DNA of 64,000 bases from Trueperaceae bacterium (lineage in GTDB: Bacteria > Deinococcota > Deinococci > Deinococcales > Trueperaceae): positions 316,599 through 380,598 of the forward strand of contig JAMLIB010000002.1 in the NCBI GenBank assembly GCA_023954415.1. Direction: 5' to 3'. Below the pieces are notes generated by a model. The model was given only the letters and a program-made list of their open reading frames with translations. It searched no databases and was not told the origin of the DNA. The translations under genes and the position numbers were made by a program. This document shows, piece by piece, positions 1 through 8,831 of the stretch. Position 1 is the first letter of the stretch, and every line of letters begins with the position of its first letter.

Positions 1-39
1 GGCCGCCTGTCTGGGTTATCGCTCATCGCGCTCGCCGCT

Positions 40-507
40 TCAGCTGATGGACTCGATGTGGTACTCGTCGGTGCCGGCCTGCGTGGCGACCTTGAACTTC
101 TCGCCCTTCGACCGGCCCATGAGGGCCTTGCCGAGGGGGGAGGCGTCGGAGACCTTGGGCACGTCTCCCTCCAGGACCCCCGCCTCGACCGGGGAGACGA
201 CCTGGACCTTGAACGTCTCGCCGGACTTGACCTGGGTGAGCGTCACGACGCTCCCGTAGTCGACGTGGCCGCGGCCCTTCGTCTCGATGACCTCGGCGCT
301 CTTGAGTTGCTGCTCGAGCTCGTCGATGCGCAGCTCGATGCGCACCTTCTCCGCCTTGGCGTCCTCCAGGCCCGTGTCGTCGTAGTCGTCGGACGACCCG
401 GTCAGCTCCTGCAGGATCTTCGTGGCGTCTTCCAAACGGGCGTACTCTTGCTCCAGCGTGGCCTTGAGGCGCTCGTAGCCCTCAGGCGTGATGCGAACTC
501 TCGCCAT
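40..507 (-). CDS. gfh1: Gfh1, RNA polymerase anti-cleavage factor (GreA family)
   Basis: A 155-residue GreA-fold protein: an N-terminal antiparallel coiled coil (about residues 8-75) and a C-terminal FKBP-like globular domain. The coiled-coil tip reads SSDDYDDTG, putting Asp at 40, 41, 43 and 44. Four tip aspartates are the mark of Gfh1, which inserts into the polymerase secondary channel and inhibits transcription; GreA has a different acidic tip and stimulates cleavage. Gfh1 is known only from Deinococcota, so the gene also marks the phylum. The ATG at 507 was chosen because AAGGAG lies six bases before it and the protein then begins MAR, like the Thermus protein as I remember it; an in-frame TTG at 522 would put the ribosome site inside the gene. 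A small inverted repeat lies in the leader (526-538). Confidence 0.9.
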   Translation of the reverse strand: MARVRITPEGYERLKATLEQEYARLEDATKILQELTGSSDDYDDTGLEDAKAEKVRIELRIDELEQQLKSAEVIETKGRGHVDYGSVVTLTQVKSGETFKVQVVSPVEAGVLEGDVPKVSDASPLGKALMGRSKGEKFKVATQAGTDEYHIESIS

Positions 508-525
508 GTGGTTCTCCTTCAAACG

Positions 526-538
526 CTCACTTCGTGAG
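526..538 (-). promoter_or_regulatory. Small inverted repeat in gfh1 leader
   Basis: CTCAC-TTC-GTGAG is a 5-bp inverted repeat with a 3-base loop, about 10 bases upstream of the gfh1 ribosome-binding site. It could be an operator or a leader hairpin. It is short and could be chance. Confidence 0.3.
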
Positions 539-703
539 TTGAACTAGGGACCGTTAGCAAGCGGCTTGCCCTGCGACGAGGACAAGCCGTCATGCTCCCA
601 ACTGTCTTTCCAGTCTACCCCACCACGATGAGAACGGGCGATCGTGGCTCACCGCTCCCCGACGCGCTCCCGGACGCCGCACACCACCGGCGCCGGCGTG
701 GCA

Positions 704-759
704 GCCGGACGCTGGCCGTGCCCGCACGGCGGCCGGACGCTGGCCGCGAACGCACGGCG
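704..759. repeat. Two tandem copies of a 28-bp GC-rich repeat
   Basis: Two adjacent copies (704-731 and 732-759) beginning GCCGGACGCTGGCCG and ending GCACGGCG differ at a few central positions. They are the only structure I see in the roughly 300-base gap between gfh1 and the transglycosylase gene. Function unknown. Confidence 0.6.
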
Positions 760-775
760 GCCACCTCCTTTCACC

Positions 776-801
776 TTGCACACTCCCCGGCTGCTTAAAC
801 T
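776..801 (+). promoter_or_regulatory. Promoter of lytic transglycosylase gene (leaderless type)
   Basis: TAAACT (796-801) fits a -10 hexamer and ends six bases before the ATG at 808, so the transcript should begin at or next to the start codon. TTGCAC (776-781) is a candidate -35, but the 14-base spacer is short. No ribosome-binding site is present, which supports a leaderless mRNA. Confidence 0.45.
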
Positions 802-807
802 TGGCTC

Positions 808-2631
808 ATGTCGTTGCGCAGCATCGTCCTGGTCGGCTTGGCGCTCGTCGCGCTCACCCTCCACGGCCGGGCCGCCGCGCCCGACTCTTCCATCACCATC
901 GCCCCGCTGGAGCCGTACCAAGAGCTGTACGCGGCGCGGGCCATGGGCGACGCCGCTGCGCTCGAGCGGTTGGCCTTCGGGGGCGACCGCTACTCCGCCT
1001 ACTTGGCCGCAGTCGAGCTCTCCGCCTGGCCGCAACTGAGCGCCGGCCTGCGCCTCAGGGCCCTGGAGCGCGTGCTCGAGCTCCGTATGCCCGACTCCCT
1101 GCTGCGCGCCGAGAAGCTGCGCCTGGACCTCATGCACGGCGAACTGGCCGAGGCGGCCGGCGAGACGGCGGTCGCGGTGGCCGCCTACCGCGAGGTGCTC
1201 CCCGACCCGACCGCGCTCGCGGCGTTCCTACGCCTGGAGCAGGACCCGTACGCGCGAGCCAACGGCCTCCTCGCGGCGGGGAGGAACGAGGAGGCCCTCC
1301 AGGCGCTGGACGGGCTCGCCGCCCCATCCATCGAGGCCCCGGCCCTGCGTGCGCTGGGCCGCTACGAGGAGGCGCTGGCCGCCTACGACGCGTGGCTCGC
1401 CGCCGACCCCGGCAACGCCACGGCCGCCCTCGGCCGAGCGTGGTGCCTCTACTACCTGAGGCGCGACGACGCGGCAACCGCGGCCTTCGCCGCCCTCGGC
1501 CAGGCGGGCGACTACGGCCTCGGCCTCCTCGCCAACCGGGCGGGGCGCACGGACGCCGCCGTCGACTACCTGCGCGCCACCGGTAGAGCCGACTACATCT
1601 GGCTGGCCACCGACTACCTCGAGACGCAGGGGCGTTACGCCGACGCCATCCCCATCTACCTGGAGCTCGCGCGGGGCGGCAGCGCGTACGCCGACGACGC
1701 CGCCTATCGTGCCTACGTGCTCGCCCAGCGGCTCGGCGACGCCGGGGCCGAACGCGCCGCGCTCGACCTGATCCCGCTCGGGAGCTTCTTCGCGCTCAAG
1801 CTCGGCGGCCTGCCGGCCGCACCCGACCCGACGTCCGCCCCGGTGGGCGAGTACACGCGCGCCGCCATCCTGGGCACGGCGTCCGAGCTGGCCGCGCCCA
1901 CGCTCACCCTGGCCTCCTACCTCGTCGGCTCGGGCGACAAGCCTTCCGCCGTGGGCGAGCTCCTCTTCGGGCTGCGCGACGCGGAGGCGGCCGGCGACGT
2001 CTACGCCGTGCTCCAGCTCAGCGAGGCGTTGCAGGGGCTGGACGAGTACCGCCAGAGCGTCCGCGCCGCCCGCGCGCTCCTGGGAGCCGGCATCGACGAC
2101 CTGCGGGTATGGCGCCTCGCCTACCCGCCCGCCTGGCCGGCCACCGTGAGGGCCGCCGCGCTCGACAACGACCTCGAGCCCGCGCTCATCTGGGCGGTCA
2201 TGCGCCAGGAGTCCGCGTTCAGCCCCGTGGCCGTCTCGCGCTCCAACGCGCAGGGGCTCATGCAGGTCGTGCCCACCACCTGGGACTGGCTAGCCGAGCT
2301 GCGCAAGGAGCAGCCCGGCGACCCCTTCGACGTGGTCTCCAGCATCGAGTACGGCGCCACCTACCTCCGTTGGCTGCTCAACTACTTCTCCGGCGACGAG
2401 GAGCTCGTGATCGCCAGCTACAACGGCGGCCAGGGCTACGTCCGCCGCACCCTCGAGGGCGACGTCATCAAGGGCGACCGCGACGACTTCTACCGCCTCA
2501 TGGACCGCAGCGAGACGCGCGAGTACCTGCAGATAGTGTCGGAGAACCTGGCCGTCTACCGCGTCCTCTACCCCGGACTGGGCGCGGACGGCGCCGACTG
2601 GGCCTCGCTGCTGGCCGACCGGGGCGAGTAG
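808..2631 (+). CDS. Soluble lytic murein transglycosylase, TPR plus SLT domain
   Basis: A 607-residue exported enzyme that cleaves peptidoglycan glycan strands with formation of 1,6-anhydromuramic ends (GH23/SLT family). A hydrophobic signal peptide spans about residues 1-24. The long middle is alpha-helical and Ala/Leu/Tyr-rich with TPR-like repeats, as in E. coli Slt70. The C-terminal SLT domain (about 450-570) carries MRQESAF with the catalytic Glu at 468, then AQGLMQ and ASYNGG, all hallmark motifs. Length is close to Slt70. The start is set by the -10 hexamer just upstream. The gene converges on the Nudix gene, with a shared GC hairpin between them. Confidence 0.88.
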   Translation: MSLRSIVLVGLALVALTLHGRAAAPDSSITIAPLEPYQELYAARAMGDAAALERLAFGGDRYSAYLAAVELSAWPQLSAGLRLRALERVLELRMPDSLLRAEKLRLDLMHGELAEAAGETAVAVAAYREVLPDPTALAAFLRLEQDPYARANGLLAAGRNEEALQALDGLAAPSIEAPALRALGRYEEALAAYDAWLAADPGNATAALGRAWCLYYLRRDDAATAAFAALGQAGDYGLGLLANRAGRTDAAVDYLRATGRADYIWLATDYLETQGRYADAIPIYLELARGGSAYADDAAYRAYVLAQRLGDAGAERAALDLIPLGSFFALKLGGLPAAPDPTSAPVGEYTRAAILGTASELAAPTLTLASYLVGSGDKPSAVGELLFGLRDAEAAGDVYAVLQLSEALQGLDEYRQSVRAARALLGAGIDDLRVWRLAYPPAWPATVRAAALDNDLEPALIWAVMRQESAFSPVAVSRSNAQGLMQVVPTTWDWLAELRKEQPGDPFDVVSSIEYGATYLRWLLNYFSGDEELVIASYNGGQGYVRRTLEGDVIKGDRDDFYRLMDRSETREYLQIVSENLAVYRVLYPGLGADGADWASLLADRGE

Positions 2632-2663
2632 GCTTCACCCGGCGCCAAGCGGTCCGAAGCGAC

Positions 2664-2698
2664 GGGCCCGCCTGCGGCGCGGCGACGCGAGCGGGCCC
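2664..2698. terminator. GC-rich inverted repeat between convergent genes
   Basis: GGGCCCGC (2664-2671) pairs with GCGGGCCC (2691-2698) across a 19-base loop. It lies between the convergent ends of the transglycosylase and Nudix genes and could end both transcripts. There is no U-run, so this is a weak call. Confidence 0.35.
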
Positions 2699-2761
2699 AG
2701 TCACGGTGCGGCAGAGCGGACTGCGAACATACCTGCCGCTGAGCAGAGCTAGGCAGCGGGC

Positions 2762-3283
2762 CTACCCTTTGCGCAGCAGAGCGAAGCCCCGAGCCACGAC
2801 GTCGTGCACCCACCGGTCGTCGGGCTTCCGCCCCTCCAGCAGCACCGCCAGCTCGTCGGCCGCCAACCAGCGGCCCTCGCTATGCTTGTCCGGCTCCAGG
2901 CGCGGCCTGAGCAGGTCGCCCGTGGCCGTGACGAGGAAGTCGACCTCGCTGCGCGCCACCCCGCCGGCCTCCCAGTCGAGGACCTCGACCACCGGCCCGA
3001 CCTCGTCGAGGGTCCAGCCCGTCTCCTCGCGCAGTTCCCGGGCGAGCGCCCCCAGGACGCTCTCGCGGGCCTCGGCATGCCCACCCACCAGGTCCCAGCA
3101 CCCCGGGAAGACGGCGCGCGTGAGGCTGCGGCGCTGCACGTAGATGCGGCCGGCGCCGTCCGTGACGAGCGCGCCCACGACCACGCGCCTGCCGTCGGCG
3201 CCCGCCGTGGCGGCGAACAGGTCGAGGGCCTCGGGGGAGGCGGGGGAGCCTATCTCGAGCCGGCTGGAACCTCGACCTGCCAT
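2762..3283 (-). CDS. Nudix hydrolase
   Basis: A 173-residue protein with a full Nudix box (GX5EX7REUXEEXGU): GGHAEARESVLGALARELRE followed by ETGW, around residues 66-90, where the REXXE glutamates bind the catalytic metal. Family members hydrolyse nucleoside diphosphates linked to other groups; the substrate here cannot be told from sequence. A TAAGCT -10 hexamer (3291-3296) ends seven bases before the ATG and no ribosome site is visible, so the mRNA is probably leaderless. The gene stands alone between yceI and the convergent transglycosylase gene. Confidence 0.82.
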   Translation of the reverse strand: MAGRGSSRLEIGSPASPEALDLFAATAGADGRRVVVGALVTDGAGRIYVQRRSLTRAVFPGCWDLVGGHAEARESVLGALARELREETGWTLDEVGPVVEVLDWEAGGVARSEVDFLVTATGDLLRPRLEPDKHSEGRWLAADELAVLLEGRKPDDRWVHDVVARGFALLRKG

Positions 3284-3340
3284 CGAACCGAGCTTAAACC
3301 GCTAGCGGGGCCGACGGTCCTAGGCCGCGGTCACGAAGCG

Positions 3341-3387
3341 GCGGGCGGTCGGGCGAGTCCTTCGCGAAGGCCCACCCGAACGCCCGC
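3341..3387 (-). terminator. Hairpin terminator after yceI
   Basis: GCGGGCG (3341-3347) pairs with CGCCCGC (3381-3387), and the inner CCTTCGCGAAGG forms a second self-complementary segment. The structure sits 30 bases after the yceI stop and before the Nudix promoter. A long U-run is missing. Confidence 0.5.
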
Positions 3388-3417
3388 CGCCGTAGGCTCA
3401 GCTATCGCCGCGCCGGC

Positions 3418-3948
3418 TCAGGCCGCGGTCTGGGCCTGATCGACGAGCTGAACGGAGAAGCTGAACTTGACGTCCTCGCTCACGAGGAGGCCGCCCGTCT
3501 CGAGGGCCTGGTTCCAGGTGAGGCCGAACTCGGCGCGGTTGATCTTGCCCGTGCCCTCGGCCGCCGTGCGCTGGTTGCCCCAGGGGTCCTTCATGAAGCC
3601 GGTGGCCTCGGTGTGAAACACGGCCGGCTTGGTGATGCCGCGGATGGTGAGGTCGCCATGCACCTCGAGGTCGTCGCCCTTACGCTCGATGGCGGTCGAG
3701 CGGAACGTGATGGTGGGGTAGCTCGCCACGTCGAAGAAGTCGGGGCTCCTGAGGTGGTTGTCGCGGCCCTCCACGCCCGTGGTGATGCTCGCGGCGTCGA
3801 TGTCCACCTCGATGGAGGTAGGGATGCCGGCGGCGTCGGCCGTGGCCTTGACGTCGAACTTCGTGAAGCGACCGCGCACCGTGGCGAGGCCCATGTGACG
3901 AACGGAGAACTCGATGCCGCTGTGGGTGGTGTCTAGCGCTAGGCTCAT
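3418..3948 (-). CDS. YceI family lipid-binding-type protein
   Basis: A 176-residue YceI/TT1927b-type protein: a lipocalin-like beta barrel that in Thermus binds polyisoprenoid. It opens with DTTHSGIEFSVRHMG, the typical start of the family, and keeps FFDVASYPTITFRST and GDLTIRGITKPA in order. There is no signal peptide, so it should be cytoplasmic. AAGGAG lies just before the ATG. A perfect TTGACA (complement of 3996-4001) is the likely -35. The gene is divergent from an HxlR regulator and shares a promoter region carrying repeated AGCACTCCAG sites, so it is probably that regulator's target. Confidence 0.85.
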   Translation of the reverse strand: MSLALDTTHSGIEFSVRHMGLATVRGRFTKFDVKATADAAGIPTSIEVDIDAASITTGVEGRDNHLRSPDFFDVASYPTITFRSTAIERKGDDLEVHGDLTIRGITKPAVFHTEATGFMKDPWGNQRTAAEGTGKINRAEFGLTWNQALETGGLLVSEDVKFSFSVQLVDQAQTAA

Positions 3949-3983
3949 GTGAAGCTCCTTAACGAGGTCGCATCATCACATGT

Positions 3984-4037
3984 AGCACTCCAGAATGTCA
4001 AGCGCAATAACATCCCAAGCACTCCAGGTGCTAACAT
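3984..4037. promoter_or_regulatory. Divergent yceI/hxlR promoter with repeated operator
   Basis: AGCACTCCAG occurs at 3984-3993 and 4018-4027. The second copy extends to the inverted repeat AGCAC-TCCAG-GTGCT (4018-4032). TGCTAACAT (4029-4037) is an extended -10 for the regulator, seven bases before its ATG at 4045. TGTCAA (3996-4001) read on the minus strand is a consensus TTGACA -35 for yceI. A regulator bound to the two sites would cover both promoters. Confidence 0.55.
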
Positions 4038-4044
4038 GCCCCTC

Positions 4045-4488
4045 ATGAGCTCGGAGGCCGGCGTCTGGTGCCCCGTCTACAGCTCCATCGAGCTGTTCCA
4101 GGAGAAGTGGGTCCTGCACATCGTACGGGCGCTGCTCCGGGGCCCGCACGGCTTCAACGAGCTGAGCCGCGCCGTGGGTGGGGCCAACACGACCACCCTG
4201 TCCCAGCGCCTGGAGCACCTGGAGCGCCTCGGGATCGTCGACAAGACGGTCGAGTCGACCATGCCCCCACGCACCCGCTACGAGCTGACCGAGTCGGGGC
4301 GCGAACTCGAAGGGATCATCGCCGCCATCGACGCCTGGGCGCGCTCCCACATGCGCCGCTGCCAGGAGCACGACGCGAGCGGAGCCCCACGCCAACCGTA
4401 CGAGGCCGATGCGCAGAGCCCGGTCCCCGGCCCGGACGAGCCGGCGGCTCCGGGCGAGGCCCGCGCTCCCGCCGAGCGCGGCGCCTAG
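4045..4488 (+). CDS. HxlR family transcriptional regulator
   Basis: A 147-residue winged-helix repressor of the HxlR/YodB type. It opens with WCPVYSSIELFQEKW; the Cys at residue 9 is where the family keeps its redox- or electrophile-sensing cysteine. The recognition region contains FNELSRAVGGANTTTLSQRL, then LERLGIV and the wing TRYELTESG. The last 40 or so residues are a Pro/Ala/Glu-rich tail beyond the usual family length. ATG 4045 was chosen over 4036 because the -10 hexamer overlaps the earlier ATG. The ABC exporter genes follow after 24 bases and probably share the transcript. Confidence 0.82.
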   Translation: MSSEAGVWCPVYSSIELFQEKWVLHIVRALLRGPHGFNELSRAVGGANTTTLSQRLEHLERLGIVDKTVESTMPPRTRYELTESGRELEGIIAAIDAWARSHMRRCQEHDASGAPRQPYEADAQSPVPGPDEPAAPGEARAPAERGA

Positions 4489-4512
4489 GCAAGGCCGCTG
4501 CCGGCGCCCGCG

Positions 4513-5358
4513 ATGCTCGAGCTCGTTCGACTCACCAAGCGTTACGGCCGCACCGCGGCGGTGGACGGCCTCGACCTCGTCGCCAGGCCGGGCGAGGTGC
4601 TGGCGCTGCTCGGCCCGAACGGCGCCGGCAAGACCACGGCCATCCGGTGCGTGACCGGCCTCATCAGGCCGAGCGGCGGCCGGATCCTCATCGGCGGCCA
4701 CGACGTTGAGCGCGAGCCGATCGCCGCCAAGACCCTCACGGGCTTCGTGCCCGATCGGGCCTGGTTCTACCCCAAGGTGACCGCCCGCGAGCTCCTGCGC
4801 TACTTGGCGAGCGTGCGCGGCCTGAGCGTGGCCGAGAGCCACATGGACGCCCTGCTCGCCCGTTTCCGCCTCACCCGCAGCGCGGACAGCCTCACCGAGA
4901 CGTTCAGCCACGGTATGCGCCAACGCCTGGCGTTCTGCGCGGCCCTGATCGGCAGGCCGAGGCTCTTCATCGCGGACGAGCCCATGGTCGGGCTCGACGT
5001 CCAGGGCCACCGCGACGTGAGGCTCCTCTTCCGCGAACTGGCGGCCGACGGCCTCGCCGTGATCCTCACCACCCACACGCTGGCGGTGGCCGAGGAGGTC
5101 GCGGACAGGATCGCGGTCATAGACCGCGGCAAGCTCGTGGCCCTCGGGACGCTCACCGAGCTCCGGTCCATGCTGAATCGCTCCGAGGAGACGTCGCTCG
5201 AGGAGCTCTTCCTCCTCCTGACCGAGCCGGAGGCCGTTGGCCTGGAAACGTCGGACGCGCTAGCACCGGTCCCGTACGCTCCCGATGCGAAGGCCGACGC
5301 CGGCTCGGACGGGCACGGGGGCCCCGATGGGCACGGCGGCGCGGCTAGCGACGCATGA
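4513..5358 (+). CDS. ABC exporter ATP-binding protein
   Basis: A 281-residue ATPase that would power the permease encoded next to it. Walker A is GPNGAGKTT (34-42), Walker B is RLFIADEPMVGLD, and the switch His lies in ILTTHTLAVAEE. The signature loop reads SHGMR in place of LSGGQ, which is common in exporters of this group. The C-terminus ends in a Gly/Asp/His-rich tail (about 258-281) absent from standard ATPases. The stop overlaps the permease start by ATGA. Substrate unknown; the preceding HxlR regulator suggests a drug or toxic-metabolite exporter, which is inference. Confidence 0.85.
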   Translation: MLELVRLTKRYGRTAAVDGLDLVARPGEVLALLGPNGAGKTTAIRCVTGLIRPSGGRILIGGHDVEREPIAAKTLTGFVPDRAWFYPKVTARELLRYLASVRGLSVAESHMDALLARFRLTRSADSLTETFSHGMRQRLAFCAALIGRPRLFIADEPMVGLDVQGHRDVRLLFRELAADGLAVILTTHTLAVAEEVADRIAVIDRGKLVALGTLTELRSMLNRSEETSLEELFLLLTEPEAVGLETSDALAPVPYAPDAKADAGSDGHGGPDGHGGAASDA

Positions 5359-7025
5359 CGCTCTTGCGCCTGCGCGCGCTCGGCGCATTGCGCTCCCTCG
5401 CCGCGCGCCCCGCCTGGCTGGTGGTCGGCTCCGGGCTACTGCTCGGCCTCGGCTACGCGATCTTCCGCGGCGTGGCGGCCGGGGTGCGGTGGCTCTACGC
5501 CTACCCGCTCGTCGATCGCCTGGCGCCCGTAGTCCTGCAGCGCAGCCTCGAGGGGCTCTTCCTGATGCTGATGGCGGCCGTCCTCTTCAGCGTGCTCGTC
5601 GCCAGCATCGGCATCCTCTACGGGAGCGCCGACCTCGAGCTGCTCCTCGCCCAACCGACCGGCCGCGCCCGCGTGTTCGGCATGAAGGTAGTGGAGTTGT
5701 TCGTGAACGCCGCCGGCCTCCCGCTGCTCTTCACCCTGCCCGTGCTGGCCGGGATCGGCGTGGCGCTGGGCGCCCGCCCCCTCTACTACCTGGTGGGCGC
5801 CCTCGCCGCCTCGGCCCTGTACGCGCTGCCGGTAGCGGTCGGGGCCCTGCTGGCGCTCGTATTGGTGCGCGTCGCGCCCGCCGGACGCGTGCGCGAGGTG
5901 GCCACGGCCGCCAGCGTCAGTGTGGCGGCGGTCGCGCTCCTCGGCCTACGCGCGCTGCGCCCGGAACAGCTCTTCCGCCTCGGCGACCAGGACACGGACG
6001 CCTTCGAGCGCTTCCTGACGTCCTTCGCCCGCCTCGATGCCGGCTGGCTGCCGCCGGCCTGGGCGGCCAACGCGAGCTGGGCGGCCCTGGACGGCCGCCT
6101 GCACGCGGGGCTGCTCGTCCTCCTCGCCACGGGCGCGGCCGGCCTCGGCCTGGCCGGCCTCCTGGCGCACGTGGCCTTCGCGCGGGGCTGGGTGAGGAGC
6201 CTCGACGCCGCCCCGGTAGCTGCGCCGCGGCGCCGGTCGACCGCCCCCCGGTGGGAGCGCGCCCTCGTGGGGCGCCTCGGGGTGACGGGCGCCATCATCG
6301 CCAAGGACGCGCGCGTGTTCATGCGCGACGTCCAGCAGTGGAGCCAACTCATCGTCCTGGCCGCGCTGGCGGGGGTGTACTTCGTGAGCCTCGCGGCCAT
6401 CCCCGTGCCGACGCAGCAGTTCCGCGACGGCCTCGGGGCCATGAACATCGCGTTCGTCGGCTTCATCGTTGCCGGCATCGGGCTGCGCGTCGCCTACCCG
6501 AGCGTCTCCTTCGACGACGGCGCGTTCTGGCTCTCGCAAGTGCAGCCCATCCGCAAGCGCACCGTCGTGCTGGCCAAGTTCCTCTTCACCCTGCCGCTCA
6601 TGCTCGCGCTGGCGCTCGGGCTCGGGATCACCGCCGGCAAGGTGCTCGATGCCAGCCCAGTGCTGGCCTTCGGCGCCCCGCTGGCGGCCGGTTTGAGCGC
6701 CTTGGCGATCACGGCACTCGCCGTCGGCCTCGGCGCCGCCAACGCGCGCTTCGAGTTCACCAGCCCGAACGAGCTCGTCATGACGCCCGGTGCGTTCGCC
6801 TACATGGCGCTCGCCCTCGCGTACACGGCGGTCGTGACGGCGCTTCTGGCACGGCCGGCCTGGCTCGTGATAAGCGGCGGGGGTAGGGCGGCCTACTGGT
6901 CGACCGCCGAGGGTCTGGGCGTGATCGCGGTCCTCTCGGCCCTCACGGTCGGGACGGCAGCCGCGGCCTTGGCCTTCGGCGTAAGGCAGCTCGCGCGGAC
7001 GGAAGCCGGTCTGCCCGGGGGCTGA
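5355..7025 (+). CDS. ABC exporter permease (ABC_tran_2-like)
   Basis: A 556-residue polytopic membrane protein with about 12 or more hydrophobic segments in two halves, joined by a Pro/Arg-rich cytoplasmic stretch near residues 285-310. GAIIAKDARVFMRDVQQW after the linker resembles the interfacial helix of large ABC-2 permeases. It overlaps the ATPase gene by four bases, so the two are translationally coupled. Family membership is judged from size and layout; substrate unknown. Confidence 0.75.
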   Translation: MTLLRLRALGALRSLAARPAWLVVGSGLLLGLGYAIFRGVAAGVRWLYAYPLVDRLAPVVLQRSLEGLFLMLMAAVLFSVLVASIGILYGSADLELLLAQPTGRARVFGMKVVELFVNAAGLPLLFTLPVLAGIGVALGARPLYYLVGALAASALYALPVAVGALLALVLVRVAPAGRVREVATAASVSVAAVALLGLRALRPEQLFRLGDQDTDAFERFLTSFARLDAGWLPPAWAANASWAALDGRLHAGLLVLLATGAAGLGLAGLLAHVAFARGWVRSLDAAPVAAPRRRSTAPRWERALVGRLGVTGAIIAKDARVFMRDVQQWSQLIVLAALAGVYFVSLAAIPVPTQQFRDGLGAMNIAFVGFIVAGIGLRVAYPSVSFDDGAFWLSQVQPIRKRTVVLAKFLFTLPLMLALALGLGITAGKVLDASPVLAFGAPLAAGLSALAITALAVGLGAANARFEFTSPNELVMTPGAFAYMALALAYTAVVTALLARPAWLVISGGGRAAYWSTAEGLGVIAVLSALTVGTAAAALAFGVRQLARTEAGLPGG

Positions 7026-7149
7026 GCCAGGCGGCGACTCCTTCGGCACCGATCCCGCGTCATGACGATGCGGCCGGCGGGTCCCCGTGCCAGGCCTTCG
7101 GCGACTTGCCGGCCCGGCGCCCCTAGTGCTGGAGACGTAGGGAGGTCCC

Positions 7150-7380
7150 ATGCGACCAACGACCGTGATCGGCATAGTCCTCATCCTGCTCGGCATAGTC
7201 GGTTTCGCCATCAAGAGCATCACCTACACGAAGGACACCACGAAGCTCGATGTCGGCCCGCTCGAGGTGACGGCCTCGGAGAAGCGCACGGTGGACATCC
7301 CGGACATCGCCGCGGGAGTCGCCGTGGTGGCCGGCGTGGTCCTCGTGTTCGCCGGCAGGTCGGGCAAAAAGCCGGGCTGA
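7150..7380 (+). CDS. Small two-helix membrane protein
   Basis: 76 residues with hydrophobic helices at about 5-21 and 53-70, linked by a short loop containing ITYTKDTTKLDVGPLEVT. Small proteins of this layout, with a conserved GPLEVT-like linker, are common but have no known function. GGGAGG lies just before the ATG. The rRNA unit ends convergently downstream. Confidence 0.7.
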   Translation: MRPTTVIGIVLILLGIVGFAIKSITYTKDTTKLDVGPLEVTASEKRTVDIPDIAAGVAVVAGVVLVFAGRSGKKPG

Positions 7381-7473
7381 ACGGCCGCACGACCTGGCCC
7401 GCTCGCCGTCCGCCGCAGCCCAGCGGTCGTCGGTGAGCAGCCGAAGCAACGACGAACGTGGCAACGACGAACG

Positions 7474-7516
7474 AAGCCCGCACCGCACCGGCCTAGCCGG
7501 GTAACGGAGCGGGCTT
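7474..7516 (-). terminator. Terminator of the 23S-5S-tRNA-Gly unit
   Basis: On the minus strand, five bases after the tRNA, AAGCCCGC pairs with GCGGGCTT eight for eight. The intervening loop holds its own small CCGGCTAGGCCGG hairpin. The sequence after the stem (CGTTCGTCGTT) is moderately T-rich. Just beyond it lie two direct copies of GCAACGACGAACG (7446-7458, 7461-7473). Confidence 0.55.
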
Positions 7517-7520
7517 GTCT

Positions 7521-7596
<76 letters not shown>

Positions 7597-7680
7597 GCGC
7601 GTCGCACGCCGGCCGCGTGGCCAGCGTATACGGAGCGGTCTGAGGCACGAGACCTCAGACCGACTCCTTGAAAAATAACC

Positions 7681-7800
7681 TCCTCGCACTGACCTACTCT
7701 TGCAGGGGGCTTCCCCCCAACTACCATCGGCGCTGGCGTGCTTAACTTCCGAGTTCGGAATGGGTTCGGGTGGGTCCACGCCGCCAAGAGCACGAAGAGG
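7681..7800 (-). rRNA. rrf: 5S ribosomal RNA
   Basis: The complement carries the conserved 5S core (CCGAACTCGGAAGTTAAG, then CGATGGTAGT) with terminal segments CCTCTTCGTGCTC and GTGCGAGGA that can pair, about 120 nt in all. It follows the 23S gene after a spacer of about 64 bases. Ends are good to a few bases. Confidence 0.93.
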
Positions 7801-7993
7801 AAAGATAGGGACAGGCTATAGAAGGCAAGATCAGGTGTCCGATCTCGGAATGAGTCCGAGAAATGGTCAAGTCCTCGACCGATTAGTACTGGTCAGCTAA
7901 ACACGTTGCCGCGCTTACACTCCCAGCCTATCAACCCGGTGGTCTTCCGGGGGTCTTACTCCCTTACGGGATGGGAAAGCTCATCTTGGAGTC

Positions 7994-8028
<35 letters not shown>

Positions 8029-8142
8029 TCCGCACGTAGCTACTTAGCATGTGCCGTTGGTACGACAGCTAAGACACTAGAGGTGCGTCCACTCCGGTCC
8101 TCTCGTACTAGGAGCAGCTCTCCTCAACTTTCCTACGCCCAC

Positions 8143-8194
<52 letters not shown>

Positions 8195-8302
8195 ATTTTA
8201 ACCGGCGAACAGCCGGACCCTTGGGACCTTCTCCAGCCCCAGGATATGACGAGCCGACATCGAGGTGCCAAACACCGCCGCCGATGTGAACTCTCGGGCG
8301 GT

Positions 8303-8357
<55 letters not shown>

Positions 8358-8493
8358 AGGTACCACCGGTTCACTAGGGCCGACTTTCGTCCCTGCTCGA
8401 CATGTACGTCTCGCAGTCAAGCTCCCTTATACCCTTGCGCTCTACGCACGATTTCCGACCGTGCTGAGGGAACCTTTGCGCGCCTCCGTTACG

Positions 8494-8526
<33 letters not shown>

Positions 8527-8683
8527 ACCTAACGCTGTTCCCCACCCGGATAACGGGTGCAGGTTAGACGATCGAACCGATCAGGGTGGTATTTCACCGA
8601 TGACTCCACCGAGTCTAGCGACCCGGCTTCACAGTCTCCCACCTATGCTACACAGAACAGTCCAAGCGTCAGCATCAAGCTGT

Positions 8684-8715
<32 letters not shown>

Positions 8716-8831
8716 GCGGGTAGGCCGCATCTATACAGCCAATTCAATTTCACCGAGTCCCTGGTTGAGACAGCGCTCCAGTCGTTACACCATTCGTGCA
8801 GGTCAGAACTTACCTGACAAGGAATTTCGCT

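Noticed and set aside
801-1586. Long open frames overlapping the transglycosylase, GDE, antiporter and many other genes in other frames
   Set aside because: GC-rich codon use leaves the alternative frames open. Their products are Arg/Ala/Pro/His-rich without recognisable domains, while the chosen frames have clear family motifs.
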